64,000 bases of DNA. It comes from Chrysoporthe austroafricana (Eukaryota > Ascomycota > Sordariomycetes > Diaporthales > Cryphonectriaceae). The notes beneath the pieces are model-generated. The model worked only from the letters and a program-made list of their open reading frames with translations, did not search any database and was not told where the DNA came from. Made by a program: the position numbers and the translations under genes. The stretch spans positions 1,612,001 through 1,676,000 of the forward strand of contig JYIP02000001.1 of NCBI GenBank assembly GCA_001051155.2, written 5' to 3'. This document shows positions 60,541-64,000 of this stretch, piece after piece (the first letter of the stretch is position 1; every line of letters starts with the position of its first letter).

Positions 60541-60988
60541 TTGTCTTAAGTTTTGATTTGTTCTTATTAAAAAGTTTTATTTTCCGTAAATGGCAATCTG
60601 AGATCCGCACTGGCGGGTTTTTGATAGTCCACTTGACAGTATAGGTAGGAGTTATCTCAGGGGGTCCGGTGTGGGGTGAGTAGGAATGTGGAAAGAAGGA
60701 GGTAGACACAGATTTGTAATCTAACTCGGAAGAGAATTCTTCAATGAGACCACGAGACAAGAAACGCCTGATTGTCACTTCTGATTCGCGACTACGCATC
60801 TGCATCACATGCCCGACATCAAAATATATTCTGCCTTCTACCGTAAATGATTGCGCAGGCTTGAGGGCCGTCTCCTCCGAATGTCAGCGACTTCAGTGCG
60901 TGCGAAAAGCCCTGGGCAGGTGGGAGACCTGCGTGAGCTCATACTACGCAGGGGCACTTGATTTCTGGTATCCATAATTCAATCCGTA

Positions 60989-62651
60989 TTACACAATCTC
61001 CATGTCCACCATGGCTTTCTGTTCTATACGGATCTGCTGCAACGAGATGGGCCGAATGACCTGGCTTGAAAGCATTAGGTAGTGAATTGCATCACCGTGA
61101 GACTTGATAGCAGCTTCATCCAGCCATTCCTGGACCAGATCGAGTCTCCGGCCGTCAAACTGATGTACAACGGCTTCCCAAGCCCGGATGACAGATGGTT
61201 TCATGGTCAATTTCCATGTGCCTTTCCAAGTAATCATAGCTTGCTATATTTCGCGGGACGCCTGATACTTGAAGAGCGCTGCTAAACCCTTTCTTCCGTT
61301 CCAGATCTCCATTCTTTCCAGTTGTGGCATTTTTATGGCCGCTGCCGCCGCTGCCTGAAGCATGGCTTCAATCTCGGTTGGATTCTCGTCGGGCGTAAGT
61401 AGTTTTGAAGTGAGCACAAGCGAGGATAGATTTGGCCACTCCCAAGAGGCCTCGATCTCGAAGAAATGGCTAGCATCCACGATAAAGGATGCTGCGAGAT
61501 GCTCAAGTTTGAGGCTGGCGAGCGCGACCATCCGGCTAACAGCTGGGGCTGGATGGCGAGTTCTGCCACATCCGCTTATCTCAACCCCGAACTGGAATTG
61601 CTGCATAATAACTGGGTACTGTTGATTAAAGTTCTCAAAGACCACAAGCCTCTTTAGATTGTTGAAACGTTGGATAGACTCAAAAAGATATTGGTAGTCT
61701 GAATTAAGGATGCGGGTTATTAGCAATAGCGTACCGATACAAATAAGAGCGAGCAACAACTTGGGCAGGTATTCAGCAATACTCACTTTTATCTGTATAC
61801 CCTTGCATAAGGTCCCATTCCCTCCAGGGCTCGTAATGGATTTCCTGGAGTCTGGGAAAACGGGCAAACATGTGTGCAAGCGAGCCCGGCTTCCATCTCC
61901 GGCGGTTCTGTTGCCGGAGAAGCAAACTGGTTACTGCCGGAACCGATGGAAGCTGATCCCACCATTGGAGCTCTGACTGCTCACTATCAAAAGGTCCCTC
62001 CCCCATAACTGAATGGAAAACTTTGCGGATAGCCGCTGTAGATGGAGCGGAGTGTCGAAAACCATCAACCCAGCCATGTTGAGGATCATGAAAGACTTTG
62101 TTTAACATCGTCTGCTCTATGCCACCGCCATTTAGTATATCTAAAGGGGCATCGGGCATAAAGGTTAGATATTTAAACCAATGTTGTGAATCACTAGGTG
62201 AGTAGATGCTGATATCGAGTTTTAAATCGCTGTTAGGATCCCATGTGCTGAGAATCGAGAACAGATTCTGTAATGCCGTGGTGATAGGACAGTTCTCTGT
62301 ATCGCTAATAGAAAATGCCTCTTCCCATTGCTCGTCTGTGAGCAATCCACGGGCAGGTGCGCATTTGGTGCAATCATAGCCATCAAGTTCCAAGCAGAAC
62401 CAGATATACCCAACGAGAGCTCGATTGCGATAAATCATCGAACCAAAATCCACGAGGCGTGATGGTGTCAGTTTGATTTGGGCGAAGTTATGTTGTTCGA
62501 GTTTTGCTTGCCACTCTCGAGACACTGTGGCCAAGCGACTCATTGTGCAACCGTTTCGCATCAGGGCTTCTAAGATAAGAAGCCGGATTTCTTGAGGCAA
62601 GCTATCCCAAGTAGAACCACATTGCTTTGCGCCAAGTGATATCGAAGACAT
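60989..62651 (-). CDS. F-box/DUF6546-type protein gene interrupted by an in-frame TAG
   Basis: Exon 1 62651..61787 (MSSISLGAKQ...) ends at A|GTGAGT. Exon 2 starts at 61698 after AATTCAG and restores the frame (TDK|NYQYLFESIQ). Residues about 13-60 look like an F-box (WDSLPQEIRLLILEAL), and the remainder resembles the DUF6546 family common in plant-associated ascomycetes. At codon 440 the frame meets TAG (61246-61244), giving a 439-residue product, but the same frame continues for 84 codons (MITWKGTWKLTMKPSVIRAW...) to a second stop at 60989. I recall a tail of this kind in family members. The stop is followed by CAA, a context known to favour readthrough. A nonsense mutation, a sequencing error and readthrough all remain possible. 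If expressed, it would act as an SCF substrate adaptor. Confidence 0.72.
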
Positions 62652-63213
62652 GGTGTGATAGACCGAGAGTGGTGAAAACTTCTCTAATAGAGCAATGCAT
62701 GAAAATGAGTTAGAAAATTCAAGATGTGAACGCTTGCGATTGTTGTGAACGGGAGTGCGAAATGGCACCAGATTTTATATCCATCTGAATAGACACCGGT
62801 CTTTTGTTAACAGTCAGTGCTGGTTTACAAACACCCTAAAGTGTCCGTGCAAAATGGCCAATTCTCAGATCAGGTGCTACTAGTATGGCGGTCATGGACA
62901 CCATGGTTCTCATTAGGGCGTTTTCGACAGCGATTGTATGCCTTTTTTGAACAAGTGCTAGCTGTTACGATTCTCACCCACAGGTTTCGGTCAATTTCTG
63001 CAGGCAAGTCGTTCCAAGCTGATGCTACAACCAATCTTAGCCGCACACTAAAACACCAACCGCTGGTTAACCATCCGTTAGTTTCCTACCTTAGGAATAT
63101 ATTATCTTATGCACATAATCTATTTCTTCTCGACTGTGCTGTCGGTGGTTTAACTTAGGGCACTGAGTTGTCCTTGCTGGCAACTTTGTGTTAATACAAT
63201 CGTATTATTCTTC
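62652..63213. other. Gene-free interval upstream of the F-box gene
   Basis: A plus-strand frame at 62817-63158 has no recognisable feature. This is the probable promoter of the F-box gene. Confidence 0.4.
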
Positions 63214-64000
63214 ATGAACATTCTGAGCGTACCTCAAGCTGTCGTGATTGCTGTAGCCAATGTCGCTGGTCAGGCGAAGGTCAGCTTATCCACATTCAAA
63301 ATATGCTTCCTCTACTCTGTTCGATTTGATAATGCACCGCTGTCTCGACTCTCGAGAGGCGTAACAGAAAGTGATTGTAGGGCGCAAATTTGAAAGACCT
63401 CCACTTCTCGCTTAATTTAGCTTGGAGCGTCTAATTTAATATTCAAAGCATTTACTCATGAATGCGAAAATCTCGCTGATCGCATAGAGGCTAGCCACGA
63501 GCACATTGGATTGCAAATAATAGCTAGTGTCGAAATAGTGGAATTAGTTCGACAGCGCCAGTCAAGGGATCATTGGCTCAATCCAGCTCATTTTTTACCA
63601 CACCAACGAGTTTGCTAGGGATGGTTGGCATAATTACTGTTGATGATCTCCGCTGCGGCTTCCGCACCATAATTGCAACAAGCAATAAAACGCGTCAGCT
63701 GCGAACAGCTGGTAGAGGATGAAATCGCCCCATCATGACTGCTCGCCTCTCAAGAATATGGAGGTCTACCGTAGCGATGCGAGAATAGCCGCGCTTTTGA
63801 TCATCACTTGATAGATGCCCTATAGAGTACGTAGGAATTCAGAGCGCGTCCTGATTCTCATGCGCAAGTCTTGGTTGGGTCCCATTCTTGGCCCCGATAA
63901 CGAGGCCGATGGTGACAAGATCGAAGCTACAGATCCTAGCAGCCCGTTAGACTGTGCGCATCCCAATGCTGCAGCTTATGAGGCCGTTGCGATTCTGCAA
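63214..64000 (+). pseudogene. Possible decayed or multi-exon gene at right edge, perhaps with a fungal STAND N-terminal domain
   Basis: Several protein-like stretches follow each other in different frames. 63214-63393 begins MNILSVPQAVVIAVANVAGQ and stops at TGA. After a one-base shift comes a short piece starting LKDLHFSLNLAWS. 63442-63618 begins FKAFTHECENLADRIEAS and ends at TAG. 63815-64000 is open to the edge (ATG 63815). The opening pattern (hydrophobic helix, then amphipathic helices) resembles N-terminal domains of fungal NLR/STAND proteins, but this is a weak impression. No splice sites join the first three pieces convincingly, which favours frameshift decay. Sequence beyond the edge is needed. 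Confidence 0.35.

Noticed and set aside
61244..61270. A mini-intron skipping the TAG in the F-box gene (GTATCAG...ATATAG)
   Set aside because: It would be only about 25 bases, shorter than plausible fungal introns.

Overview
The window looks like nuclear DNA of a filamentous ascomycete (Pezizomycotina, probably Sordariomycetes). The reasons are short GT-AG introns of about 50-110 bases with CTAAC/CTGAC branch sites, Wee1, Mediator Med1 and AIP1 genes with fungal architecture, an Uds1 (septation) protein, a DUF6546-type F-box protein, and a tRNA-Ala carrying a short intron. I cannot fix the genus. Gene density is low: about 12 convincing protein genes lie between long gene-free blocks.

Layout. 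1-2589 (-): N-terminal part of a Ser-rich regulator with an ORP1-like conserved block; it runs off the left edge and holds a 437-base intron. 2590-13600: about 11 kb with no supportable gene, with simple repeats and a poly-T assembly scar containing an N. 13601-16966 (-): ERCC6L2-like SNF2 helicase, sharing a 460-base intergenic region with a divergent AidB-like acyl-CoA dehydrogenase (17427-19882, +), which needs five exons including a 29-base microexon. 20284-22514 (-): leukotriene A4 hydrolase/aminopeptidase. 22515-30551: an 8-kb gene-free block with CTG and CCGG microsatellites. 30552-32690 (+): Uds1-domain protein. 35805-36233 (+): broken, truncated alpha/beta-hydrolase. 36536-37525 (-): T5orf172 (GIY-YIG-like) protein. 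38698-39882 (-): GT32 glycosyltransferase. 41280-42305: a repeat-rich block with a long imperfect inverted repeat, palindromes and G/C runs, probably a non-autonomous mobile element. 42808-43053 (+): possible small two-helix membrane protein. 44966-46896 (+): AIP1. 48179-51759 (-): Wee1 kinase. 55560-57669 (-): Med1. 60179-60265: tRNA-Ala(AGC), followed by an extremely AT-rich island. 60989-62651 (-): F-box/DUF6546 gene with an in-frame TAG. 63214-64000 (+): protein-like segments in shifting frames at the right edge.

The conserved genes are unlinked housekeeping or regulatory functions: actin turnover, G2/M control, transcription, DNA repair, lipid catabolism, peptide trimming and glycosylation. 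I see no biosynthetic cluster, CRISPR array or operon. The unusual material lies between them: two gene relics, an interrupted F-box gene, a candidate foldback element and the AT-rich island next to the tRNA. Exon coordinates were derived by eye from splice motifs and reading frame, so each is a prediction.
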